From NCBI GenBank assembly GCA_038320345.1, contig JBBQED010000004.1, positions 62,001 to 126,000 of the forward strand: a stretch of 64,000 nt of DNA, in the 5' to 3' direction. The notes below the pieces were generated by a model. The model saw nothing but the letters and a program-made list of their open reading frames with translations. It was not told the DNA's origin and ran no database searches. This DNA comes from JBBQED01 sp038320345. Its GTDB lineage: Bacteria; Bacteroidota; Bacteroidia; AKYH767-A; OLB10. The translations under genes and the position numbers were made by a program. Below, piece by piece: positions 54,584 through 63,150 of the stretch; positions within the stretch are counted from its first letter, which is position 1; each line of letters starts with the position of its first letter.

Positions 54584-55573
54584 ATGAAAAAGAATTGTAA
54601 ATTTAATGGCCTAGTTTCTCTCACTGGTTTATGTATTGCCATAATCCTATTCTCCTGTAATCAGCCAGCAAAAACTAAAGATGATAAGATTAAAATAATT
54701 GGTTTCTTGGACTATGTGGAAGACCCCACACTTGCACTCTCAAAAAAAGGGTTTTTAGATGCATTAGCCGATAGTGGTTTTTCAGAAGGGAAAAATACTT
54801 TGGAAGTCATTTATAAGAATGCTCAGGGTGATCAGCCGACACTACTTCAAGCAGCAGATTTATTGATCTCCAAACATCCAATACTGATTGCTACCAACAC
54901 CACACTTGCAACTGTAAATACAGTTCAGCGAACCAAAGAAATTCCAGTTTTTATGATGGTCTCTCCGCGTCCGGATATTGCTAAGCTTACGGATACTAAC
55001 GGTAAAGCACCTGCGAACTTATTCGGAATATATGAAACGTTGGATTATATCGATACTTCAGTGACGTTAATCACCAAGTTATTTCCAAAAGCAAAAAAAG
55101 TGGGCACAGTATATAGTCAGTCGGAATCACAATCCGTGGATGCGTTGAACCGTTTAAAAGCAGGATGTAGTAGAATGGGATTACAACTCGAATTGCTTCC
55201 AGTAACTAATTCCTCAGAAACACAATTGGTTGTACAATCACTCCTCAATAAAAATATCGATGTGTTTTTTGCATTACCTGATAACGTAATTTTTTCTTCC
55301 TTTGAAACGATTGCAAGAAGTTGTAATGAGAAAAATATTCCTATCCTTACTTCAGAGGCAGGTTTGGTTAGCAGAGGTGCAATAGCGAGCTATGGTGCTG
55401 ATTTTTACCAGTGGGGATATCAGTCGGGGTTGCAAGCTGCACAATTCTTAAAGCAAGGAAATAGCAATGGTATTGCTCCTGAAATTGTACAACTTCGCAA
55501 TAGAGTTTACAATCCAGAAGTTGCAAAAAAATATAATGTAATTCCGGATAGTAGCTTTTCGATCATGAAATAA
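54584..55573 (+). CDS. ABC importer substrate-binding lipoprotein (ABC_sub_bind family)
   Basis: 329 aa. A lipoprotein signal with LFSC (cysteine near residue 25). The fold matches the ABC_sub_bind/DUF534 family: IKIIGFLDYVEDPTLALSKK at the start, FSEGKNTLEVIYKNAQGDQP, ADLLISKHPILIATNTTLAT, VFMMVSPRPDIA, LFPKAKKVGTVYSQSESQSV. Such binding proteins work with BPD_transp_2 permeases in TrpXYZ-like importers, some of which take up aromatic amino acids. The permease starts 10 nt after it. The substrate is not determinable here. Confidence 0.92.
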   Translation: MKKNCKFNGLVSLTGLCIAIILFSCNQPAKTKDDKIKIIGFLDYVEDPTLALSKKGFLDALADSGFSEGKNTLEVIYKNAQGDQPTLLQAADLLISKHPILIATNTTLATVNTVQRTKEIPVFMMVSPRPDIAKLTDTNGKAPANLFGIYETLDYIDTSVTLITKLFPKAKKVGTVYSQSESQSVDALNRLKAGCSRMGLQLELLPVTNSSETQLVVQSLLNKNIDVFFALPDNVIFSSFETIARSCNEKNIPILTSEAGLVSRGAIASYGADFYQWGYQSGLQAAQFLKQGNSNGIAPEIVQLRNRVYNPEVAKKYNVIPDSSFSIMK

Positions 55574-55583
55574 TTCTAGAACG

Positions 55584-56450
55584 ATGGATTTTATTTTAAC
55601 CGCAGTAGTTCAGGGGATCGGGTTTTGTGCTCTGGGTTTCGGAATTTTTATGAGCCTGCGGATCTTTAATATCCCCGATATTACCACTGATGGTAGTTAT
55701 ACCTTAGGCGGAGTAATTACCGCCGTTACATTAACATCAGGAATGAACCCTATATTAGCGATGTTGCTTGCCATGTGTGGTGGGATGATAGCAGGAGCGA
55801 TCACAGGACTTATTCATACCCGATTAAAAATTAATGCACTGCTTGCTGGAATTCTTGTGATGACTGCACTCTATTCCATTAATTTGATGATCATGGGCAG
55901 ATCGAATCTCCCGCTGATAGGCATCACAGGTTTACCAGGGTTGCTACCTATAAAAAATCTTTTTCTTAGTACGATGGTCTCCTATTCTATTTTCATTTTA
56001 TTACTCTTGATGAGTTTAACGTGGTTGCTTAGGACTGACTTCGGTATTGCAATGCGGGCAACTGGCAATAGTGATACGATGGCAAAGTCGATGGGTATTA
56101 ATACAAATCGGATGAAAATTATTGGGCTTGCCTTAGCGAATGGCTTCACTGCTTTGAGTGGATTTCTACTTACACAATATCAGGGATTTGCCGACATCAA
56201 TATGGGTATCGGAATAGTGATATCAGGATTAGGATCAGTGATGATCGGAGAAACACTAATGCGTCTTTTGAAAAACCGTACTATTTTCATTCAGCTACTT
56301 TCTGTAATTGCTGGTTGCATTGTATTCCGATTAATTCTGGCATTTGCATTATCCGCTGGCTTAGATCCAAATTACTTGCGGCTAATTACTGCAATCATTG
56401 TACTCATCATTGTTGCGGGAGGTAATTACAAAACACTCACGCGCTCATGA
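55584..56450 (+). CDS. ABC importer permease (BPD_transp_2 family)
   Basis: 288 aa, about eight or nine transmembrane helices. Family blocks: FGIFMSLRIFNIPDITTDGS, YTLGGVITAVTL, AGAITGLIHTRLKINALLAG and DFGIAMRATGNSDTMAKSMG, the last being the ATPase-contacting loop, then GLALANGFTALSGFLL. Its stop codon overlaps the ATPase start by 4 nt (56447-56450). Confidence 0.93.
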   Translation: MDFILTAVVQGIGFCALGFGIFMSLRIFNIPDITTDGSYTLGGVITAVTLTSGMNPILAMLLAMCGGMIAGAITGLIHTRLKINALLAGILVMTALYSINLMIMGRSNLPLIGITGLPGLLPIKNLFLSTMVSYSIFILLLLMSLTWLLRTDFGIAMRATGNSDTMAKSMGINTNRMKIIGLALANGFTALSGFLLTQYQGFADINMGIGIVISGLGSVMIGETLMRLLKNRTIFIQLLSVIAGCIVFRLILAFALSAGLDPNYLRLITAIIVLIIVAGGNYKTLTRS

Positions 56451-57199
56451 TTCAGCTCGAAAAAATTTGTAAAACATTTAACAAAGGAGAAGCGGCTGAA
56501 ATCAAAGTCATTCCTGAACTTTCCCTCACGATCGCTCCCGGAACTTTCTGTGTCATTGTGGGTGCAAATGGATCGGGGAAATCAACATTATTGAATTTAA
56601 TTGCCGGTACGTTCTCTCCTGATTCAGGAAAAATTATTTTAAACAATACTGATGTTACTGCTCTCGCCGATTATCGACGAAGTATTTTCATCAGTAGAAT
56701 ATTTCAGAATCCCTTGCAAGGAACAGCGCCTGAATTAAGTGTGCTAGATAATTTTAGGCTCGCAGCTTTGCGAACTCAACCGAAAGGATTATCAATCGGT
56801 ACTACTAATTCTTTTAAAGATCTTGTCGCTGAAAAAATTAAAATACTGAAACTCGGTTTAGAAGATAAACTAATGCAATCGATGAGTAGCTTATCAGGCG
56901 GTCAGCGCCAAGCGCTTACTCTCGTGATGGCCACCATGGATGATTGCAAAATATTACTGATGGATGAGCCTACTGCCGCATTAGACCCTCGATCCTCTGC
57001 ATTAGTAATGGAGAAAGCAGCGGAAATTATCAAACTCAATCAACTTACTGCAATTTTGGTCACTCATCAGATGAAAGATGCTTTGCGTTATGGTGATCGT
57101 CTTATTCAATTACAGGAAGGCAATATTCTCCGAGATTTATCAAGAGAAAATAAGGAAATCTTGAAAAACGAAGAACTTTACTCTTGGTTTAATGATTAA
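56447..57199 (+). CDS. ABC importer ATP-binding protein
   Basis: 250 aa. Walker A is GANGSGKSTLL, the signature is LSGGQRQAL, Walker B is ILLMDEP and the switch histidine is in LVTHQMKDA. ISRIFQNPLQGTAPELSVL carries the Q-loop and is typical of ATPases that partner ABC_sub_bind proteins. It overlaps the permease stop (ATGA), so translation is coupled. With the two genes upstream it forms a complete importer. Confidence 0.94.
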   Translation: MIQLEKICKTFNKGEAAEIKVIPELSLTIAPGTFCVIVGANGSGKSTLLNLIAGTFSPDSGKIILNNTDVTALADYRRSIFISRIFQNPLQGTAPELSVLDNFRLAALRTQPKGLSIGTTNSFKDLVAEKIKILKLGLEDKLMQSMSSLSGGQRQALTLVMATMDDCKILLMDEPTAALDPRSSALVMEKAAEIIKLNQLTAILVTHQMKDALRYGDRLIQLQEGNILRDLSRENKEILKNEELYSWFND

Positions 57200-57346
57200 T
57201 CCTGTTAGGATACGCTAATATTTGCAACAACTTTAGCTCGATAATACATGGAAATTCTGTTAATAAAATCTGTAACAATACAAGGTCTTTCATCGTAGTA
57301 AGGAGGACCTATTGAGTACCTTCGTCAATCACTATTCACTACGCCC

Positions 57347-59041
57347 TTGAAATTCATTCCCTATTTATTTTTCCTATTCCTCCTTCCGTTAATGGGTCGG
57401 GCTCAGCAATTTAAAGATGCTAGTATGCCCCCGCCACAAGACTGGAAGGGAAAGATTTTTAGTTTAAGTCAAGACTATCCAAAGCAGCCGGTTACAGAAA
57501 CTGATACCCCGTGGATGAATTTTGATTTCAAAAAGCAGCCTCTCGAGTACCTGATGGCGGTTTATCGATATGCTTTGCAAGGAAATACTGAAGTGGATTG
57601 GATTGTACAAAACAATAAAATCCGGAAATGGTATCATGCACCTTGGATGGATTATCGTTTACAAATGGACATAGACATGGGCCGTGAACCAATTACGGGT
57701 CTTACACGTGAACGTGATTCTCGTCCGCATGAATTATCTCCAGATCAAGAAACTATTTTCCAAAACTGGGCAATTGGATTTTATAATCCGTCCGGCGGTT
57801 ATGTTATTGGACAAGTATGGAAAGATCATCAAAATCCCGATGCGTCAAAAGCAACATTTCCTTTAAATACTGTGACTGCTAAAATTATATATACAGAAGC
57901 AGATTCACTTCAGGTACCTTATCTAAAAGATGCACCCACAACTACCGCGTTGGTGTATCGAAAATCAAGTGACCCTTTGCATCGTACACTTAAAACGCTA
58001 CGCCTTCTTCAGATAGATCTTGCAGTAAAAGATCCAAGAGCTGCGAATGAATCAGGATGGGTAATGGGAACTTTATTTTATCAGGGACAGATGCCCGCCG
58101 AGAATCCTTGGGATCGCGTTTTACCTGTTGGAGTGAGCTGGGGAAATGATGTAGGAATAACTCCAGAAAACGTAGCTTCACAACCACTTCACGAATGTTA
58201 TGTAAATCCTGCTGCTAAAAATATTGCACTCCTTGGATGGGCAGGTAGAGTGAATGGATTTATTGATAATCCTAACTCCTCCTGTATCTCTTGTCATGGT
58301 GCTGCTTCTTATCCAATGCTAGCGGATGCTGCTCCCGATGATGGAATGAGCACAAAGGAAAGATTGCATTGGTTTAATAAAACAGCTAATACAAAACAAT
58401 CGTATTTTTCAGGAGTAACTTCTCTTGATTATTCTTTGCAGTTAGCTACTGGTATTCAAAATTTTTATGATTGGAAACTTAAACATGAAAATCGCTCTGT
58501 CTCAGAGAAAATTATCAATCGTTTAAAATCTTGGTCCTACCCTCCGGTAACTATTGCTACAGTATTGGTACTTGTAGGATTATTTTATTTCATCCGCAAA
58601 AAACCGGATTGGGCTTATCAGCATCTGAGTACTGGTAATGATAAAGCGATTCTTTTTCTGAGAATTCTGATCGGAATTATAATCTTGATTCATGGAGTTC
58701 CCAAAATAATGGGAGGACTACAAGGATGGATCCGTCTCGGACAAAGCCTTGCCAACTTCGGAATTTATTGGCAACCTGCAGGATGGGGATATATGTCGGC
58801 AGTAACAGAAACTTTAGGCGGACTACTATTAATTACGGGCCTTTGCTTCCGTCCTGTAGGTCTTGTACTTTGCTTCAACTTATTAGTAGCGGCTATGAAA
58901 CATATTTCAGCGGGACAAGGGCTTGAAATTGCTGCCAATCCATTGGGACTGATTGCCGTGATAATTTTTCTCATAGTCACGGGACCAGGAAAATATAGTA
59001 TTGATCAATATTTGATCTCCCAAAAAACATTTAGCCGATGA
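57347..59041 (+). CDS. monohaem cytochrome c-like domain fused to a DoxX membrane domain
   Basis: 564 aa from a TTG at 57347; the frame begins with a clean signal peptide (MKFIPYLFFLFLLPLMGRAQ in translation). A periplasmic region of about 370 residues (with WMNFDFKKQPLEYLMAVYRY, IRKWYHAPWMDYRLQ, FYNPSGGYVIGQVW) has one c-type haem motif CISCH, Cys313-Cys316-His317. One helix follows at about 395-418, then a DoxX-type four-helix domain (about 435-555, ILRILIGIIILIHGVPKIMG, TETLGGLLLITGLCFRP). DoxX proteins often sit with respiratory or sulfur-redox partners. The last 4 nt overlap the reverse-transcriptase gene start. I know of no named family with this combination. Confidence 0.83.
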   Translation: MKFIPYLFFLFLLPLMGRAQQFKDASMPPPQDWKGKIFSLSQDYPKQPVTETDTPWMNFDFKKQPLEYLMAVYRYALQGNTEVDWIVQNNKIRKWYHAPWMDYRLQMDIDMGREPITGLTRERDSRPHELSPDQETIFQNWAIGFYNPSGGYVIGQVWKDHQNPDASKATFPLNTVTAKIIYTEADSLQVPYLKDAPTTTALVYRKSSDPLHRTLKTLRLLQIDLAVKDPRAANESGWVMGTLFYQGQMPAENPWDRVLPVGVSWGNDVGITPENVASQPLHECYVNPAAKNIALLGWAGRVNGFIDNPNSSCISCHGAASYPMLADAAPDDGMSTKERLHWFNKTANTKQSYFSGVTSLDYSLQLATGIQNFYDWKLKHENRSVSEKIINRLKSWSYPPVTIATVLVLVGLFYFIRKKPDWAYQHLSTGNDKAILFLRILIGIIILIHGVPKIMGGLQGWIRLGQSLANFGIYWQPAGWGYMSAVTETLGGLLLITGLCFRPVGLVLCFNLLVAAMKHISAGQGLEIAANPLGLIAVIIFLIVTGPGKYSIDQYLISQKTFSR

Positions 59042-60393
59042 TGTCAAATTTCGACCGGCAAAATTTTGATGATGTACTGCAAGCACAAGTAATTCTTCAG
59101 ACATTTAGAAAGCGGGATTCTTACATGGTAGAATATCCCTCCGATCTGCAATTACTTTTGTATGGTGAGAAAGAATGGCTCCAGCAGTTATCAGTATTGT
59201 TTGATTCAGGAAATTATGTGACCAGTCCGATAGAATTGATTGATGTTCCTAAAGGCAAAGGAATGATTCGTCATTACGTTCACATGAATTTTGCCGATCA
59301 ATTATATTACACTTGGTTAGTCATAAAATGTTTTCCCGCTATTCTCTGTAAAATAAATCCCACAATAACTGATCCTGCTTCCATCCTGAAATCCTATGGC
59401 TCGGATTCTGATTGGATGAAAAGAACCTTCAGAAATAATTTGGATTTAATAGGAATGCAACGTGCTGCATTAAAATCACAGCATGGATATATGTTTAGTA
59501 CGGATATCACGAATTTTAGTCCGAGTATTGATCATCAACTTCTGTATTCAGAATTAATAGCTGCAGGAGTTGAAGCTCGTTATGCGGAAATGCTAAAGAT
59601 CGCACTGAGCAGTTGGTCAAATCTTTTCGGCAGAGGACTCCCTCAAATCTTCTGGGCTTCTGATATCATCTCTGAATTTTATCTCTATCCGATGGATGAA
59701 TATCTTCGTCAGAAAGGTTATGCCTTCACCCGCATTTTTGATAACGTTGAGATCTTTGCTAAAGATGAGTCTACTTGTAGATTACTTTTTGCAGATCTTA
59801 TCAAATCAAATTCAAAACGAGGATTATATTTCAATGAATCGAAAACGGTATTTGAAAGTACCGAAGGATTAAGAACCTTTCTTTCTGGCAAAAAAACTTT
59901 GGCTCAAAATATCAAATCGAAATTTAAAAGCTTTCCTACAGGGATTGCAAAAACCTATTATATGGCGGAAAGCTGGATTGGAGATTCAGATGTAACGCAA
60001 CGCCTTAATAGCAGACCAGAGGATACACTCCCCTACATCAAACATTATAGCGATTTTCAGATCGATATTGGAGATAACTTAGCAACCTATATTATTAATG
60101 AAAATAACCGTTATCCTTATCAGATTTATTCTATCCTGAGGTGGTTGTCAGATCATCCCGATGAAATTACTCCAGGTCTATTTAAATCATTCACTAAAAT
60201 AATTAAGGAAGAAAAGAAACCGATTTACATCATTTGCTTGGCCGCTGATCTATTGTTAAAGTTTGGAACGATTGAAGACTTCAATTTTATCCGTAAGCAA
60301 GTAGAAAATTCTACGCAAGATTCTATTAGAACAGAACTTGCAGCAATGATCAGGATCTTTTTTGCGATGCATGATAAAATAGATCTTTCATGA
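59038..60393 (+). CDS. reverse transcriptase-like protein with degenerate catalytic motifs
   Basis: 451 aa. RT fold: IRHYVHMNFADQLYYTWLVI (fingers, about residues 77-96), motif A FSTDITNFSPSIDHQLLY with Asp156, and GRGLPQIFWASDIISEFYL and PMD (197-220), the place of the usual PQG box, here PQI. At motif C, where Y-x-D-D is expected, the sequence is RIFDNVEIF: Asp235 is kept but Tyr is Ile and the second Asp is Asn236. Residues ~330-451 are helical and HEAT-like (SDFQIDIGDNLATYIINENN, CLAADLLLKFGTIEDF), as in RTs of the Abi/unknown groups, not group II introns. No maturase, endonuclease or msr-msd is seen. Its ATG overlaps the cytochrome-DoxX stop (ATGA). Likely a defence-type RT, activity doubtful. 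Confidence 0.82.
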   Translation: MMSNFDRQNFDDVLQAQVILQTFRKRDSYMVEYPSDLQLLLYGEKEWLQQLSVLFDSGNYVTSPIELIDVPKGKGMIRHYVHMNFADQLYYTWLVIKCFPAILCKINPTITDPASILKSYGSDSDWMKRTFRNNLDLIGMQRAALKSQHGYMFSTDITNFSPSIDHQLLYSELIAAGVEARYAEMLKIALSSWSNLFGRGLPQIFWASDIISEFYLYPMDEYLRQKGYAFTRIFDNVEIFAKDESTCRLLFADLIKSNSKRGLYFNESKTVFESTEGLRTFLSGKKTLAQNIKSKFKSFPTGIAKTYYMAESWIGDSDVTQRLNSRPEDTLPYIKHYSDFQIDIGDNLATYIINENNRYPYQIYSILRWLSDHPDEITPGLFKSFTKIIKEEKKPIYIICLAADLLLKFGTIEDFNFIRKQVENSTQDSIRTELAAMIRIFFAMHDKIDLS

Positions 60394-60425
60394 TCTATCT
60401 AAGCGAACTATACTGTCCTATTTTT

Positions 60426-60848
60426 TTAATCAATAGTTGCAATTACTTTTAGTTCAATTGCGATCGGTGTTGGCAAACAATTTATTTCGAGCGTAGTTCT
60501 ACAAGGTAGATTATCTTTAAAATACTCCGCATATAATTTATTGTAGATCGGAAAATCATCTTTCATATTGGTAAGAAAGACCGTTACATCAACAATCTTA
60601 TCCCAACTTGATCCTGCCTCTTCAAGGATATATCGAATATTACGAAATACCGAGTGACACTGCGCTTCAATATCATAAGCAATAATCTTCCCATTCGCAT
60701 CCAATTCAACTCCAGGAATTTTTTTCATCCCTCTTTCGCGAGGACCCACTCCAGAAAGAAATAATAAATTTCCTACACGACGGGCATGAGGATAAAGACC
60801 AACAGGCTCTGGAGCTCTTGAGGAATTGATTTTTTCGTTATCCGACAT
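60426..60848 (-). CDS. RidA-family deaminase (2-aminomuconate deaminase-like)
   Basis: 140 aa. The YjgF/RidA fold is shown by SSRAPEPVGLYPHARRVGN, LLFLSGVGPRERGM, IEAQCHSVFRNIRYILEEAG, VDVTVFLTNMKDDF and PCRTTLEINCLPTPIAIELK with the arginine that binds carboxylates. The start (APEPVGLYPHARRVG) is that of 2-aminomuconate deaminases rather than standard RidA. Homotrimer in the cytosol; would act on 2-aminoacrylate or on 2-aminomuconate from tryptophan. kynA is about 18 kb away. Convergent with the RT gene. Confidence 0.9.
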   Translation of the reverse strand: MSDNEKINSSRAPEPVGLYPHARRVGNLLFLSGVGPRERGMKKIPGVELDANGKIIAYDIEAQCHSVFRNIRYILEEAGSSWDKIVDVTVFLTNMKDDFPIYNKLYAEYFKDNLPCRTTLEINCLPTPIAIELKVIATID

Positions 60849-60869
60849 CTTTACTGTTTTTTATACTTA

Positions 60870-62486
60870 TTATTCCGCTGTAATATCAGTTTCAAGTTCC
60901 CAGTTTGCTCTTAACTGAACATTTCCTGCTGATACATAAACTTTTTCGGGCTGAGTCATTGTACCTAGTATTCCGCGATCCCATTTCCCATTTTTATTTT
61001 CATCTTCTACTAAACGAATCCGGTATATTCCTGCTGGCACATACGAAAATAAATATTCGCCATTTTCTTGAATGATAATTTGCCTAACAATTTCAAATTT
61101 CGATGTACAAATTTGAAGTAAATAAGGGCTACTAGATTTGATTCCGCTAACCTTCACAGAAACTATTGCAGTATTTTCATTGGTCGGGACTTTAAAATTA
61201 TTCAAGATAGAATCATTTGTTATTCCATAGGCATCACGTACCTGACCAGGCAGTAAAAGCACTTTGTAAGTAGATCCTGGTTTCCATTTATACGTAACTT
61301 TTAATTGGCGCTTACTCACCGCATCATAGTTCAGTGAAATATCTTTTAGTTGAACACTATCCTCTGAAATTTGAAGTTCTGAATTAACTAAAGTTACACT
61401 GCGAGAAAATTCAAAAATCAAACTACTATCGGGTCCTGAACTTCCAGGATTTTCTATGATGGAATATGAAGGTGGTGGTAATGGTTTGCTTCTAGATTCT
61501 TTAATGACACCCATAAATTGCATCACCGTATCCTTTAAAAATTTTCCATCACTTACAATCAAATTTAACGAATCCGTAAGTGTATCAGGCATAAAAAGAT
61601 AAAGACTATCCATGCTTTGAGTCCATCGATAATCTCCTTTCCATTCATTTCCCGAACGAAGTTCAGTGAGTGAAAGATTTTCCACTGACTTATTAAACTG
61701 AAAAAGAACAGTTACTTTATTCATTCGGTAAACTTTTCTGAGGTAAACCATATTCCCATCTTGTATAGAAGTCTTCAAGAGCAAACCTGAATCAACAGGC
61801 ATTACCAATGATCCCGCCATAAATGCAATCGCTTCTTCGGAGATATTATCACAGATATAATTACTGTTTTTATCATCTAACGCGAAAATCTTATACTTGC
61901 CTGCCGCAATATTTCCAATTTGGAATTCACCTAATTCATTACTCTTTGTAAAATACTGAGGTTTTCGTTTGAAGATTAACGAGTCAGCATTCACATTTCC
62001 CGAATCACGGTAAAGCGACACCGTTAGTCCCTTTGCTGGCTCCATCGTAGCGGCATCCAGCACCTTTCCTCGGCTAAGGAGTGAATCCAGAAATGATCCT
62101 GTAGAAAAAACATACTGATAAGCATCGAAGGGGTTTCCTTCCCTGAGATCTTTAATCGCCTTGCCGAAATTTAAAGTGTAAGTAGTATTCGCTTCTAAAT
62201 TTTTAGGCAACTTGATAAACACCGTTTTTTTGAATGCTTTTATATCCGGTTTCGGATCCATAATCGGTGAAATCACCAATTGATTCTGGAGATCATCCAA
62301 AACGATATACTCATCAAATTTCAGTTCTATATCTCCTCCACGAAGATCTGTTGAAAGATTCGCCGGAGTAGTAGTAAGTAGTTTTGGTGGAGTGACATCT
62401 TTTTTTCCTCCAGAAGGAGTTACCCGGTTTGCACAGGAAGAAATGACTACGATCAAAATAAAAAATGTTGCTTTAAATATTTTCAC
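60870..62486 (-). CDS. lipoprotein with N-terminal Big_5 Ig-like domain
   Basis: 538 aa. Lipoprotein signal with the lipobox in VISSC (cysteine at residue 18). Big_5/SbsA Ig-like domain at about residues 30-130 (VTPPKLLTTTPANLSTDLRG, IELKFDEYIVLDDLQNQLVI, NTTYTLNFGKAIKDLREGN). A carboxypeptidase-regulatory-like segment follows (GEFQIGNIAAGKYKIFALDD). The C-terminus has a similar block (YLFSYVPAGIYRIRLVEDEN). Commonly found in Bacteroidota without known function; likely on the periplasmic or surface side of the outer membrane. It overlaps the upstream fRMsr gene stop by 4 nt, so the two are cotranscribed. Confidence 0.85.
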   Translation of the reverse strand: MKIFKATFFILIVVISSCANRVTPSGGKKDVTPPKLLTTTPANLSTDLRGGDIELKFDEYIVLDDLQNQLVISPIMDPKPDIKAFKKTVFIKLPKNLEANTTYTLNFGKAIKDLREGNPFDAYQYVFSTGSFLDSLLSRGKVLDAATMEPAKGLTVSLYRDSGNVNADSLIFKRKPQYFTKSNELGEFQIGNIAAGKYKIFALDDKNSNYICDNISEEAIAFMAGSLVMPVDSGLLLKTSIQDGNMVYLRKVYRMNKVTVLFQFNKSVENLSLTELRSGNEWKGDYRWTQSMDSLYLFMPDTLTDSLNLIVSDGKFLKDTVMQFMGVIKESRSKPLPPPSYSIIENPGSSGPDSSLIFEFSRSVTLVNSELQISEDSVQLKDISLNYDAVSKRQLKVTYKWKPGSTYKVLLLPGQVRDAYGITNDSILNNFKVPTNENTAIVSVKVSGIKSSSPYLLQICTSKFEIVRQIIIQENGEYLFSYVPAGIYRIRLVEDENKNGKWDRGILGTMTQPEKVYVSAGNVQLRANWELETDITAE

Positions 62487-62986
62487 TTGCGCACTGGAGT
62501 TTTAATTAGTGATTCAATTATTCGCATCACTTTACCGAGATAATGCACATCGTCATCTTGAAAATCATTTGGAAATTCACTATCCACATCCATTACCAGA
62601 TAAACTCTTTCCTGATGAAATGCTGGTAAAACTATTTCAGATTTAGAAAGCGAACTACAAGCGATATGACCGGGGAATGCATCAACATCAGGAACAACAA
62701 TTACTTTACCCTCTTTCCATGCATTGCCACAAACTCCTTTTCCATATCCAATCCTTGTACATGCTAGTGGTCCCTGAAAAGGTCCAAGTACCAACTCTTC
62801 TCCTTTTACAAAATAAACACCGACCCAAAAGAACGACATCGCTTCTTTTAATGCTGCCATCAGGTTCGCTAAATTGGCAATGAGATCGCTTTCCCCTTCC
62901 ACCAAAGCAACTAGCTGTGGGAACAATGTTTCATACTGCTCTTTCCGTGTAGCTTCTGTAGATGCCTTGACTATTGATTCTGCCAT
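62483..62986 (-). CDS. msrC: free methionine-(R)-sulfoxide reductase (GAF domain)
   Basis: 167 aa from the ATG at 62986; the frame is open to 63043 but that start is upstream of the -7 box. A GAF domain without other parts. Catalytic cysteines occur in GPFQGPLACTRIGYGKGVCG and HIACSSLSKSEIVLPAF, the family hallmark, with FFWVGVYFVKGEELVLGP in front. It reduces free methionine-R-sulfoxide with thioredoxin. The stop overlaps the lipoprotein start by 4 nt (ATGA-type). Confidence 0.93.
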   Translation of the reverse strand: MAESIVKASTEATRKEQYETLFPQLVALVEGESDLIANLANLMAALKEAMSFFWVGVYFVKGEELVLGPFQGPLACTRIGYGKGVCGNAWKEGKVIVVPDVDAFPGHIACSSLSKSEIVLPAFHQERVYLVMDVDSEFPNDFQDDDVHYLGKVMRIIESLIKTPVRK

Positions 62987-63004
62987 TCGAGTAAGGATAT
63001 GCTG

Positions 63005-63012
63005 CAAAGATA
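63005..63012 (-). promoter_or_regulatory. -7 box (TATCTTTG) for the msrC operon
   Basis: Exact TAnnTTTG on the minus strand, 18 nt before the ATG at 62986; supports that start over the upstream ATG at 63043. Confidence 0.5.
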
Positions 63013-63150
63013 CATTGCCAGCGCAATCTCCATCCGAATTCACAGGGTTTGAATCATTATTCAGCTCTAAATGGCTCGAAAAATATAATTTCAGGGGATT
63101 TAATGAATTTCAGCTTTAAAATTTCAAGGTTTTTAAAACATTGACCTAGT

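Noticed and set aside
59038..60393. RT as part of a group II intron or retron
   Set aside because: No maturase or endonuclease domain and no intron-like ends; I see no msr-msd-type inverted repeat beside it, and the start is coupled to the upstream coding sequence.
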